NCBI GenBank assembly: GCA_033720855.1
Contig: JAWWBR010000017.1
Coordinates: forward strand, 1-42,756
DNA from: SMXQ01 sp033720855
Lineage (GTDB): Bacteria > Pseudomonadota > Alphaproteobacteria > SMXQ01
Reading direction: 5' to 3'
Length of the DNA stretch: 42,756 nt
Position numbers and translations under genes: made by a program. The notes under the pieces are model-generated. The model worked only from the letters and a program-made list of their open reading frames with translations, was not told the DNA's origin and searched no databases. Positions 1 to 7,867 of this stretch are shown piece after piece. Within the stretch, counting starts at the first letter, position 1; each line of letters opens with the position of its first letter.

Positions 1-82
1 GCCCCCGGCGCAGGACCACCGCCCGCGGCGTCTTGCGCGACAGGAACACGGCGAGCCGGCAGGGGGATGACGCGACGCTCAT
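1..82 (-). CDS. N-terminal fragment of an unidentified protein, cut by the left edge
   Basis: An open frame begins with ATG at 82 and runs off the window; 27 residues are visible. It starts 35 bases after the stop of the two-cupin gene on the same strand, so it may be the last gene of that unit. The visible end contains the basic stretch RAVVLRRG, which I think resembles the start of a family of small alphaproteobacterial hypothetical proteins, but this is weak. There is only a G-rich stretch upstream and no clean ribosome binding site, and the frame is also open upstream of the ATG, so both the start and the gene itself are uncertain. Confidence 0.4.
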   Translation of the reverse strand, partial: MSVASSPCRLAVFLSRKTPRAVVLRRG

Positions 83-117
83 CTGCGCGACCGTGACCCC
101 CGCCTCAAGGTGCGGAT

Positions 118-1242
118 TCAGACGGTCTCGGCCATGCGATCGAGGAGGATGCGCTCGTCCATGAACTCGCTCATCAGGCAGGGCGCGCCGTGCTTGGCCA
201 GCTCGTCGAGATAGAGACGGTGGATGCGCGGGTCCTGGTCCTCGTATTCGATCTGCCGCCCGCCGTCCTTGACGTCGACGCCGATGGCCTTGGCCTGCTT
301 CTTGCGCTCGTTGGTGAAGGGATGGCGCCGGTTGCCGAGGTTCATGGCGAGGTAGCGGGCGGGGTCGGGCCCGGTGTTGAAATGCTGGTGGTACATCATC
401 TCCGGCGGCGCGAAGACGACGCCGTGGCGCCAGTCGATGCGCACCCAATCGGTCTCCCCGTCGTTCCACATCAGCGAATAGCCGCTGCCGGTGACGTTGA
501 AGATGAAGAAATCGGGCCCGTGGCGGTGGGCCTTCTTGTAGGTGCCGACGGGCATGGCCGAGGTATGGGCCTTCATCACGCCGTTGCCGAGGATGAACTG
601 GATCGACGACGAGCCGGGCCCCCGTTCGGCGTTGGCGTCGAGCTTGAAACCCGCCACGTCGGGCACGAAGTTGGTTTCCCACAAACCCGGGCCCCGGGGC
701 TGGGGCAGTTTCTGGCCTTCCCCTTCGTAATAGCCTTCCGGGCCCAAACGTTCGGGGAAATCGTGGTCGCAATGGAAAACGAAATCCTCGTTGATGAAGA
801 GGTTCATGACCAGGGGCAGGAAATTGGAGACGGCGAAGATCGCCGGTTCGCGGCCGGAGCCGTTGAAGATCTGGTAGGTGGCGTTGAGCGGCAGGGCGAA
901 CATGCTCTTCGGCCCCCACTCGAACGTGATGTCGCGGCCCCCGGGGCCGCTGATCTTGGTCGAACCGTGGCCCTCGAGCACATAAACCAGCTGTTCGTAC
1001 ATGTGGCGGATCGGCGCCGAGGAGGCGCCCGGTTGCAGCCGGTGCAGGAACAGGGTGGTGAAATCGGCCCGTGCCTTGAGATGGATGATCGCGCCGTCCA
1101 TGCCGAAGCGCGGCCATGGCTTGGTCTCGGTGTCGAGCAGATCGACGCCGTAGCCCTCGACGATGGGAACGGGCTGGGCCGCGCACCAATCGAGATAAGG
1201 GTCGATGAGAACGCGGGTTTCGACTTTGTAATCGTCGGGCAT
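118..1242 (-). CDS. Two-cupin-domain protein (gentisate dioxygenase-like fold)
   Basis: This 374-residue bicupin probably binds a metal and may be a dioxygenase, but its substrate is unknown. The N-terminal cupin has an HMYEQ-type stretch followed by a V(L/V)EG strand. The C-terminal cupin carries HRHGPDFF and, later, YHQHF, the usual clustered histidines. An upstream open extension to 1383 exists, but the start at 1242 has a strong GGGAGGAACCC ribosome binding site directly before the ATG, and the extension is low-complexity (Pro/Arg-rich). It lies downstream of the heme-oxygenase-like oxidase gene (74-base gap), so the two are probably co-transcribed. The gene at 12126-13373 is a clear paralogue, sharing the MNLF, DCDH-F-ER and D-GG-I-Y-ED patterns. 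Cupin assignment is secure; the reaction is not. Confidence 0.88.
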   Translation of the reverse strand: MPDDYKVETRVLIDPYLDWCAAQPVPIVEGYGVDLLDTETKPWPRFGMDGAIIHLKARADFTTLFLHRLQPGASSAPIRHMYEQLVYVLEGHGSTKISGPGGRDITFEWGPKSMFALPLNATYQIFNGSGREPAIFAVSNFLPLVMNLFINEDFVFHCDHDFPERLGPEGYYEGEGQKLPQPRGPGLWETNFVPDVAGFKLDANAERGPGSSSIQFILGNGVMKAHTSAMPVGTYKKAHRHGPDFFIFNVTGSGYSLMWNDGETDWVRIDWRHGVVFAPPEMMYHQHFNTGPDPARYLAMNLGNRRHPFTNERKKQAKAIGVDVKDGGRQIEYEDQDPRIHRLYLDELAKHGAPCLMSEFMDERILLDRMAETV

Positions 1243-1254
1243 GGGTTCCTCCCT

Positions 1255-1334
1255 GATTTTCGGCGGGCCTGAATTTTGAGGGGCCTGATTTTCGGCGGGC
1301 CCGTTTTTCGATGGGCCTATGTTTCGATGGCGCG
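1255..1334. repeat. 16-bp tandem repeat, four full units plus a degenerate fifth
   Basis: Consecutive 16-base units begin at 1255, 1271, 1287, 1303 and 1319. Units 1 and 3 (gattttcggcgggcct/c) differ at one base, units 2 and 4 are diverged copies, and the fifth is partial. The array fills the gap between the oxidase and bicupin genes. Its last units cover the oxidase stop codon (1317-1319) and its final codons. The units end in a GGGCC-type block and begin with a T-rich block. Confidence 0.8.
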
Positions 1335-2063
1335 CATGCCGTGGGCCATGGCCCCGCGGTAGGCGCGGTCGATCTGGGCGCACTCACGGGCACCCTCGAG
1401 CGCCGCCTTGTAGGAGTCTTCGTCGATGACGTGGCGCATGATGGCGTCCTCGATCATGTCCGAATGATCCTCGTCGGCATCGACGTGGACGCTGGTCGAC
1501 TTCAAGGCGTCCCGGTCGATGCCGAGCTCGTTGACCAGGCGGTCGCGCCAGCGGTAGCTCGCCCCGCCACCCTCGATCAGCGCCGAATTGTTGCGCCGCT
1601 CCAGGAAATGGGACGCCGTCAGGGCGCCGAGCCAATGGAGGTTGGTGGCGAGGTGGGAAAAGGCGTATAGGCTGGCGCGGATGAGCGGCGTCGTCTGAGC
1701 GGAGGCGAGCTCTTCTTCGGTCACCCCGATGGCCAGCGCTTCGCGGCTCATCAAGGTGACGTGATCGGCGCCGCCGCGGGGATCGTGGATCAGCTCGTCC
1801 TGTTCGTGCTGCCAGATCGCCTGCTTGACGTCATAAGGGGCGCGGGCCTGAACATGGGCCCAGCAATCGCGCCGGTTGGCGCCGTAAAAGATCATCTGCA
1901 GCGAATAGAACTTGGCGCGATCCAGGGTCAACGGCGTTTCCCACAGCAGCTTGAATTCCGGGGTTTCGAACTGCCCGCGGACCATTTGGTTGAGCTCTTC
2001 CGTGAGACGCTCCGCGAATTCCGAGCGCGGGCCATCCGCGACAATGGTGTGGCTCGTCAACAT
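1317..2063 (-). CDS. Heme-oxygenase-like fold metal oxidase (TenA/PqqC/CADD-like)
   Basis: This 248-residue, all-helical protein is of the iron-containing redox enzyme/PqqC-like type. Candidate diiron ligands are visible: E90 and H93 in HEQDELIH, E155 in SHFLER, and H193, D197 and H200 in HVDADEDH. The H-x3-D-x2-H spacing is that known for CADD-type heme-oxygenase-like diiron oxidases. Members of this superfamily oxidise or cleave small amine- or acid-containing substrates; the substrate here is not evident. The start is supported by GGAGAGGAG a few bases before ATG. It is the upstream partner of the bicupin gene, separated by the 16-bp tandem repeat. A TenA thiaminase role is less likely because no thiamin genes are nearby and TenA lacks this ligand set. 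Confidence 0.82.
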   Translation of the reverse strand: MLTSHTIVADGPRSEFAERLTEELNQMVRGQFETPEFKLLWETPLTLDRAKFYSLQMIFYGANRRDCWAHVQARAPYDVKQAIWQHEQDELIHDPRGGADHVTLMSREALAIGVTEEELASAQTTPLIRASLYAFSHLATNLHWLGALTASHFLERRNNSALIEGGGASYRWRDRLVNELGIDRDALKSTSVHVDADEDHSDMIEDAIMRHVIDEDSYKAALEGARECAQIDRAYRGAMAHGMRAIET

Positions 2064-2310
2064 CGCTCCTCTCCTCTCCCATTCTCCCCGAATCGCGCCT
2101 TCGCCCCCAATCCGGAGGCATCGGATGGCGGCGAAGCGCGCGGCATCAGCGCCAGCCTAGGCCCGGCCGCAGGGCGAGTCAAACCGTGTCGCCGTCCCCC
2201 CCGCCGCGCGGGACAAGGGGCCCCAGGATGGGTTTTTCGGCAGTCCCCTCCGGCCCAGGGGACGGAAAAACCGTCGCGCATTTCCGGGACCCATCCCCTC
2301 GTGCGGTGAC

Positions 2311-2808
2311 TTAATCTTCGGTTTTGGAGACGCCATACATCCGCTTCTTGCCGTAAAGTGCGTGCACCTCGTCGAGATCGACGCGATTGCGCGACCCGTC
2401 ATTGGCGCTGCCCCTGACTTGCAGCAGGTGGGCCTCTTCGTCGCCGCATTGGTGGAACCAGTAGCGCCCGTTGCGCGGGATCAGCACCCCCTGCATGGGG
2501 CCGAACTCGCCGAGGAAATGTCCGTCGTCGCCGTAGAAGCGCACCAAGCCGGAGAGCACCATCCAGAATCCTTCGGCTGCGGGGTGGTAATGCAATGTGT
2601 TGGAGAAGCCGACGGGCAGGATCTGCACCGTCCCGCGCAGGATCTCGCCGTCGCAGAGCCGCACGTTGCCGCGCTCGCCATCGGCGAGGTCCTGAGGCCG
2701 GGCGAAGCCGAAGATCTCGATTCCCTTCTCCACCTTGCGGAAGAAGGCCTCTTTCTTCTCTGCACCCCGCAGCTTCGATCCGCGCCGCGTTTTGCTTTTC
2801 GTCGCCAT
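2311..2808 (-). CDS. Small single-cupin protein
   Basis: This 165-residue protein has a basic N-terminus (residues 1-25) followed by one cupin barrel. Visible motifs are LHYHPAAEGFWMVLSG, matching the first cupin motif H-x-H-x4-E without its leading glycine-rich part, and YWFHQCG for the second. This resembles cupins annotated as oxalate decarboxylase-like or mannose-6-phosphate isomerase-like, but the size and lack of context give no substrate. The ATG at 2808 has GGGAGGGGCGTCC directly upstream. It lies on the same strand as the oxidase/bicupin pair, 247 bases before it, so it may have its own transcript. It is divergent from the aminotransferase gene across a 164-base gap. Confidence 0.82.
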   Translation of the reverse strand: MATKSKTRRGSKLRGAEKKEAFFRKVEKGIEIFGFARPQDLADGERGNVRLCDGEILRGTVQILPVGFSNTLHYHPAAEGFWMVLSGLVRFYGDDGHFLGEFGPMQGVLIPRNGRYWFHQCGDEEAHLLQVRGSANDGSRNRVDLDEVHALYGKKRMYGVSKTED

Positions 2809-2972
2809 GGACGCCCCTCCCTGTTGCGACCCTGATCGGGACCATCACGGGGATGATCGGGCGGCATGATAGCACGGGTTCGGGGCGCCGCGGGGGTTGC
2901 GTGCCCGCTCTCCCGCCGACATAATCCGCGCCGCGTTTCACTCCGTTTCACACCACCAGCCAGGAACAACAG

Positions 2973-4139
2973 ATGAGCGTCAGAAGAGGCCGACATTTCC
3001 TACACATTCCGGGGCCGACCAATGTTCCCGACCGCGTTCTCCGGGCCATGGACCGCACCAATATCGATCATCGCGGCCCGGAATTCGCCGAACTCGGGCT
3101 TCGCGTGCTCAATGGCCTGAAGCCGATATTCAAGACCAAGGGGCGCGTGGTCATCTACCCGTCGTCGGGAACCGGCTGTTGGGAGGCGGCGCTGGTCAAC
3201 ACGCTGTCGCCGGGCGACAAGGTGCTGATGTTCGAGGTCGGCCAGTTCGCGGTCCTGTGGTGCGAGGTTGCGCGCAATTTCGGCCTCGACGTCGATTTCG
3301 TCCCCGGCGACTGGCGCCACGGGGTCGACCCGGACGTCGTCGAAGGCAAGCTCGCCGCCGACAAGGGCCATGAGATCAAGGCCGTCTGCGTGGTCCACAA
3401 CGAAACCTCCAACGGCATCACCTCGCCGCTGGCGCGCATCCGCCAGGCCATGGACGCCGCCGGGCATCCGGCGTTGCTGATGGTGGACGCGGTCTCGGCG
3501 CTGGGGTCCATGGATTTCCGCCACGACGAATGGGGCGTGGACGTCACCGTGGCGTCATCGCAGAAGGGCCTGATGCTGCCCGCGGGCCTCGGCTTCAACG
3601 CCATCAGCGACAAGGCCCTTGCCGCCCACGAGACCGCCGCCCTGCCGCGGGCCTATTGGGACTGGGGGGCGATGCTCAGGATGAACGAGAACGGCTTTTT
3701 CCCCTACACCCCGGCGACCAACCTGTTCTACGCCCTCGACGAGGCGCTCAAGATGTTCGAGGAGGAGGGTCTGGAAAACGTCTTTGCCCGGCACGATCGT
3801 TTGGCCGAGGCGACACGGCGCGCGGTCGCGGCCTGGGGTCTGGAGAACGCCTGCCTGGATCCGGATATGTATTCCAGCGCCTTGACCGCGATAATGGTGC
3901 CCGACGGCTGCGATGCCGACGCCCTGCGCGGCATCATCCTGGAGCGTTTCGACCTCTCCCTCGGCGCCGGGCTCGGCAAGCTGGCGGGCAAGGTGTTCCG
4001 CATCGGGCACCTCGGTGACCTCAACGACCTGACCCTGGCGGGGGCGCTCGCGGGCGTCGAGATGGGCCTTGGCCTCTCCGACGTTCCCCATCAGTCGGGC
4101 GGCGTCGACGCGGCGCTCAGGTATCTCGCCGAAGGCTGA
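2973..4139 (+). CDS. Class V PLP aminotransferase, alanine/serine-glyoxylate type
   Basis: This 388-residue fold-type I PLP enzyme most resembles serine-glyoxylate and alanine-glyoxylate aminotransferases, which move an amino group onto glyoxylate in the cytoplasm. It begins with the family's HIPGPTNVPDRVLRAM segment. It has SSGTGCWEAA (res 64-73) for phosphate binding, VDAVSALGS (171-179) with D172 contacting the pyridine nitrogen, and SSQKGLMLP (195-203) with K198 as the Schiff-base lysine. The length is normal and the gene looks intact. The start follows AGGAACAACAG. The ureidoglycine-glyoxylate aminotransferase is a close relative and cannot be excluded from sequence alone. It is convergent with the following VOC gene, with only 26 bases between stops. 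Confidence 0.9.
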   Translation: MSVRRGRHFLHIPGPTNVPDRVLRAMDRTNIDHRGPEFAELGLRVLNGLKPIFKTKGRVVIYPSSGTGCWEAALVNTLSPGDKVLMFEVGQFAVLWCEVARNFGLDVDFVPGDWRHGVDPDVVEGKLAADKGHEIKAVCVVHNETSNGITSPLARIRQAMDAAGHPALLMVDAVSALGSMDFRHDEWGVDVTVASSQKGLMLPAGLGFNAISDKALAAHETAALPRAYWDWGAMLRMNENGFFPYTPATNLFYALDEALKMFEEEGLENVFARHDRLAEATRRAVAAWGLENACLDPDMYSSALTAIMVPDGCDADALRGIILERFDLSLGAGLGKLAGKVFRIGHLGDLNDLTLAGALAGVEMGLGLSDVPHQSGGVDAALRYLAEG

Positions 4140-4165
4140 GCAAAAGGCAGCCGACGCCGGCCAGC

Positions 4166-4564
4166 TCAGGCCTCGGTCGGCTCCTTGGTCTCGATCACCT
4201 GGTCCGGGCGGATGGTCTCGTAACCGTTTTCGGAAATGTCGAAATTGTTGCCATCGGGATCGATCGCCCGGTATTCGGCATAGTGCCGGTCATCGGGCCT
4301 CTTCCCGGGCGGCGTGTAGCCGAACCTCTCGAAGCGCTGGGCGATCTCCTCATTGTCCTCGACCTCGAATCCGAAATGGTTGAAGCCGCTGGGCTTGCCG
4401 TCGGCCTTGTTGGTATGGATCGAGAGGTTCATGTAGCCGTCGGTCAGCGAGATGCCGCCCTTATGGGAGCGATGGACGATCTTCATATCGAAAACGTCGA
4501 CATAAAACTGCGCCAGCCGTTCGACATCGGTGGTGTTGAAAACGATATGCCTGATCTTCGCCAT
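4166..4564 (-). CDS. VOC superfamily protein (glyoxalase/extradiol dioxygenase fold)
   Basis: This 132-residue protein contains two beta-alpha-beta-beta-beta modules. The first opens with IRHIVFNTTDVERLAQFYVDVF, split here as IRHIVFNTTD (res 4-13) and LAQFYVDVF. The second opens with FNHFGFEVED and ends in IDPDGNNFDISE. H6, H-x-G in the second module and the terminal Glu are likely metal ligands. The start at 4564 follows AAGGAGGACAAG, whereas the upstream open extension has no ribosome binding site and poor composition. The reaction cannot be read from the fold, since VOC proteins include isomerases, lyases, dioxygenases and resistance proteins. It is transcribed away from the ABC efflux operon and converges on the aminotransferase. 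Confidence 0.86.
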   Translation of the reverse strand: MAKIRHIVFNTTDVERLAQFYVDVFDMKIVHRSHKGGISLTDGYMNLSIHTNKADGKPSGFNHFGFEVEDNEEIAQRFERFGYTPPGKRPDDRHYAEYRAIDPDGNNFDISENGYETIRPDQVIETKEPTEA

Positions 4565-4758
4565 CTTGTCCTCCTTCGCGGTTGCCCCGCCCCGGATTAT
4601 CCTGGGCGGGGCCCATCGCCCGGCTGATGGACAACGGTATTCCATTTGCGCGGCCAAAGGAAGACCCGCACGGCGCCTTTGACGCCTGTGCCGGCACTGG
4701 GCTTGTCGGCCGGCGGGGGCTAGACTGGCTGGACGCAAGGACCGGATGGCATCGGCTC

Positions 4759-5496
4759 ATGGATGACGGCAAGGACAACGGGGCGGCATCCGCCGCGCCG
4801 ACGTTTCGCACGGTGGACCTGACCAAGGTCTACCCGTCCGAAGGTGACGACGTCTGGGCCCTGCGCGGCGTCAATATCGAGTTCCACAAGGGCGAACTTG
4901 TGGTGCTGTTGGGGCCGTCGGGCAGCGGCAAGTCCACCTTTCTCAACATCCTCGGCGGCCTCGACCGGCCCACCTCGGGCGAGGTTTTTTTCGAAGGCCG
5001 GGAATTGACCGCTTTCGACGATGCCGCGCTCACCGCCTACCGCCGCGAGCATGTCGGCTTCGTCTTTCAGTTCTACAACCTGATCCCCAGCCTGACGGCG
5101 GCGGAGAACGTCGAGCTTGTCACCGATATTGCGCGCGATTCCCTGCCCGCCGCCGACGCCCTGGCCCTGGTCGGTCTCGCCCAACGCATGAACCACTTTC
5201 CCGCGCAATTGTCCGGTGGCGAACAGCAGCGGGTCGCCGTCGCCCGCGCCATCGCCAAGCGGCCCCAGGTGCTGCTCTGCGACGAGCCCACGGGGGCGCT
5301 GGACAGCACCACCGGCGTTGGCGTGCTGGAGACCATCGAGGGTGTCAACCGGGAGCTCGGAACCACCACCGCGGTGATAACCCACAACGCGCCGATCGCC
5401 GCCATGGCCGACCGCGTGATCCATTTCGCCGACGGCAATATCGCCAGCGTCGAGGTCAACGCCGAACCGGCGCCGGCCAGGAGCATCAGTTGGTAG
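4759..5496 (+). CDS. ABC transporter ATPase, MacB/LolD/DevA-type
   Basis: This ATPase of about 245 residues powers the FtsX-type permease that follows. It shows Walker A (GPSGSGKST), the Q-loop (FVFQFYNLIPSLTAAENV), the signature LSGGEQQRVAVARAI, Walker B (LLCDEPTGALD) and a TTTAVITHN switch region, all canonical. The MacB/LolD-like FQFYNLIP and GALD motifs place it with exporters or mechanotransmission ABCs. The frame is open upstream to 4582, but that part is implausible as protein. ATG 4759 is the best start although its ribosome binding site is weak, so the exact N-terminus is uncertain. Four bases separate its stop from the permease ATG. Confidence 0.9.
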   Translation: MDDGKDNGAASAAPTFRTVDLTKVYPSEGDDVWALRGVNIEFHKGELVVLLGPSGSGKSTFLNILGGLDRPTSGEVFFEGRELTAFDDAALTAYRREHVGFVFQFYNLIPSLTAAENVELVTDIARDSLPAADALALVGLAQRMNHFPAQLSGGEQQRVAVARAIAKRPQVLLCDEPTGALDSTTGVGVLETIEGVNRELGTTTAVITHNAPIAAMADRVIHFADGNIASVEVNAEPAPARSISW

Positions 5497-5500
5497 AACG

Positions 5501-7864
5501 ATGACGCCACTCAACAAGAAACTGGTCCGCGACCTCTGGCACATCCGCGGCCAGGCCCTGGCCATCGCCGCCGTCATCTCCGGCGGCATCGCCACCTTGG
5601 TCATGGCCTTGGGTGCCCAGGGCTCTCTCCAGGAGACCCGGACCGCCTATTACGAGCGCTACCGGTTCGCCGATGTCTTCGCCCAGGCGAAAAGGGCGCC
5701 CCGACACCTGCTGGGGGCGATCGAGAAGCTGCCGGGCGTGGCCAAGGTGGAAGGGCGCATCGTCCACGACATCATCATCGACGTCACCGGCGCCGAGGAG
5801 CCCGCCCGCGGCCGCGTGGTTTCGAGAATCGTCGGATCCCCGGCGGTTCTCAACGATGTTGTGATACGCCGCGGCCGCGACCTCGTTCGCGGGCGGGGTG
5901 ACGAGGTGCTGGTCAACGAGGCCTTCGCCGATGCCCATGGCTTGAATTTGGGCGACATCCTCCATGGCAATCTGAATGAACGCCGTCGCGCGCTTCGCAT
6001 CGTCGGGATCGTGCTGTCGCCGGAATTCGTCTACGCCATCGGGCCGGGAGAGATCGTGCCCGATGACCGCCATTTCGGCGTGATCTGGATGGACCGGGAT
6101 ACCTTGGAAGCCGCTTACGATCTCAAGGGCGCCTTCAACAATGTGATCGCGAAGCTCTCCCATGACGGCGACGAGGCCGAAGTCATCGCCGGCATCGACC
6201 GCCTTCTCGACCGCTATGGGGGGACCGGGGCCATCGGCCGTGAAGACCAGGACTCCGATGCCTTTGTCGCCAGCGAGATGGACCAGCTCGGTCATCTGGC
6301 GACAATCATTCCGCCGATCTTCCTCGCCGTTGCCGCCTTCCTGTTCAATATCGTGGTGTCCCGGGTGATCGAGACCGAGCGGGAACAGATCGGTCTGCTC
6401 AAGGCGTTCGGCTATTCCAATGGCGAGGTCGGTTGGCATTACATGAAATTCGTCATGATCATCGCGGCGCTTGGCGTCGCGTTGGGCTGGGCTGCGGGCA
6501 TCTGGATGGGCCATGCCATGACCGAGCTTTATGCCGGGTTCTTCCGCTTCCCCTTCCTGTATTTCGCCATCGATCCCGCGACCTTGGCGATCGGCGGCCT
6601 GGTCGGATTCGGGGCCGCCGGTTTGGGGACCCTTGCCGCCGTGCGGCGCGCCGTCGCCATTCCCCCCGCCGTCGCCATGGTGCCGGCGCCGCCGAGCGCC
6701 TATCAGAGCAATTTGTTCGAGCGCTGGGGCCTTGCCCGCGCCTTTCCCGCCACCGGCCGTATGATCTTGAGGCATATCGTCCGTTGGCCGTTGCGCTCGT
6801 CCCTCACCGTCACCGGCATCGCCCTGTCCGTTGCCATCCTCATCTCCACATTGTTCTTCATCGACGCGGTGAACGAGATGATGGACGCTCATTTCTTCGA
6901 AACCGAGCGCCAGGACATGAGCGTGACCTTCGTCGAACATCGCACCGACGGCATCCGCCACAATCTGGACGACCTGCCCGGCGTGATGATGGCGGAGCCC
7001 TTTCGCATCGTGCCGACGCGTATGCGGCATGGCCGGTTCGAGGAGCGGGTGGCGATTCAGGGCCTACAATCGGATGCGGACCTGAGCCTGTTGGTGGACA
7101 AGGAACGTCGTCCCGTCATCCTGCCGCCGGAAGGCCTCGTGATTTCCAACAAGCTGGCCGAACTCCTGCGCGCGGGCGAGGGCGATCGCGTCATCGTCGC
7201 CGCCCTCGAGGGCCGGCGGCCGGTGAGGGAAATCCCCATCCTGCGGGTGGTTCAGCAATATATCGGCGCCGCCGCCTATATGGAGCGCCGGGCGCTGAAC
7301 CGCCTGATGGGGGAAGGGGACCTGGTTTCCGGGATGCACCTCAAACGCGACGCCCTTGCCGAAGCCGCGCTCTTTTCCCAACTCAAGGAAACCCCCGCCC
7401 TGCTCGGTCTCACGGTCCGCCAGTCGGCCTTCGAGACGTTCGATCAGATGATCGACGAACACCTCAACACCATGGTGTTCTTCTACGTCACCTTCGCCGC
7501 ACTGATCGCCATCGGCGTCATCTACAACAGCGCCCGCATATCGCTCTCGGAACGCGGGCGCGAGCTCGCCAGCCTGCGCGTCCTGGGGTTCACCCAACGG
7601 GAAGTCGGCATCATCCTGGCCGGCGAACTGGCGGCCCTGACGGTGATCGCCCTCCCCGTGGGCTGCCTCATCGGCTATGGGCTCGCCGCACTCTTCGTCT
7701 CGCTGTTCGACACCAAGCTTTACCGCATCCCCTTCGTTGTTGCCTCTTCCACATACGGCTACTCTGTCTTGGTGGTGCTGGCCGCAGCCACGATATCCTC
7801 CTGGATCGTGCTCCGGCGGGTGGCGGGGCTCGACCTGATCGCGGTGTTGAAAACCAGGGAATAA
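5501..7864 (+). CDS. FtsX-family ABC permease, duplicated domain
   Basis: This 787-residue inner-membrane permease has two FtsX modules. A first membrane helix at about 17-38 is followed by a roughly 220-residue periplasmic domain. A bundle of three helices follows (about 266-288, 317-338 and 360-382), with the cytoplasmic loop ETEREQIGLLKAFGYSNGEV. A helix at about 433-455 begins the second half, which has its own periplasmic domain and a terminal three-helix bundle from about 665, with RGRELASLRVLGFTQREVG as the matching loop. The repeated 'LLKAFGYS/SLRVLGFT' coupling segments are diagnostic. It lies between its ATPase and a HlyD-type adaptor, so an efflux or secretion role across the envelope is likely; the substrate is unknown. 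Confidence 0.9.
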   Translation: MTPLNKKLVRDLWHIRGQALAIAAVISGGIATLVMALGAQGSLQETRTAYYERYRFADVFAQAKRAPRHLLGAIEKLPGVAKVEGRIVHDIIIDVTGAEEPARGRVVSRIVGSPAVLNDVVIRRGRDLVRGRGDEVLVNEAFADAHGLNLGDILHGNLNERRRALRIVGIVLSPEFVYAIGPGEIVPDDRHFGVIWMDRDTLEAAYDLKGAFNNVIAKLSHDGDEAEVIAGIDRLLDRYGGTGAIGREDQDSDAFVASEMDQLGHLATIIPPIFLAVAAFLFNIVVSRVIETEREQIGLLKAFGYSNGEVGWHYMKFVMIIAALGVALGWAAGIWMGHAMTELYAGFFRFPFLYFAIDPATLAIGGLVGFGAAGLGTLAAVRRAVAIPPAVAMVPAPPSAYQSNLFERWGLARAFPATGRMILRHIVRWPLRSSLTVTGIALSVAILISTLFFIDAVNEMMDAHFFETERQDMSVTFVEHRTDGIRHNLDDLPGVMMAEPFRIVPTRMRHGRFEERVAIQGLQSDADLSLLVDKERRPVILPPEGLVISNKLAELLRAGEGDRVIVAALEGRRPVREIPILRVVQQYIGAAAYMERRALNRLMGEGDLVSGMHLKRDALAEAALFSQLKETPALLGLTVRQSAFETFDQMIDEHLNTMVFFYVTFAALIAIGVIYNSARISLSERGRELASLRVLGFTQREVGIILAGELAALTVIALPVGCLIGYGLAALFVSLFDTKLYRIPFVVASSTYGYSVLVVLAAATISSWIVLRRVAGLDLIAVLKTRE

Positions 7865-7867
7865 GCG

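Noticed and set aside
1243..1383. Longer start for the first bicupin (to 1383)
   Set aside because: The extension is encoded by the 16-bp tandem repeat and the end of the preceding gene, while a strong ribosome binding site supports ATG at 1242.
4149..4182. AGCCGAC...GTCGGCT inverted repeat between the convergent aminotransferase and VOC genes as a terminator
   Set aside because: The arms are 7 bp with a 20-base loop, part of it inside the VOC coding end, and there is no T tract.
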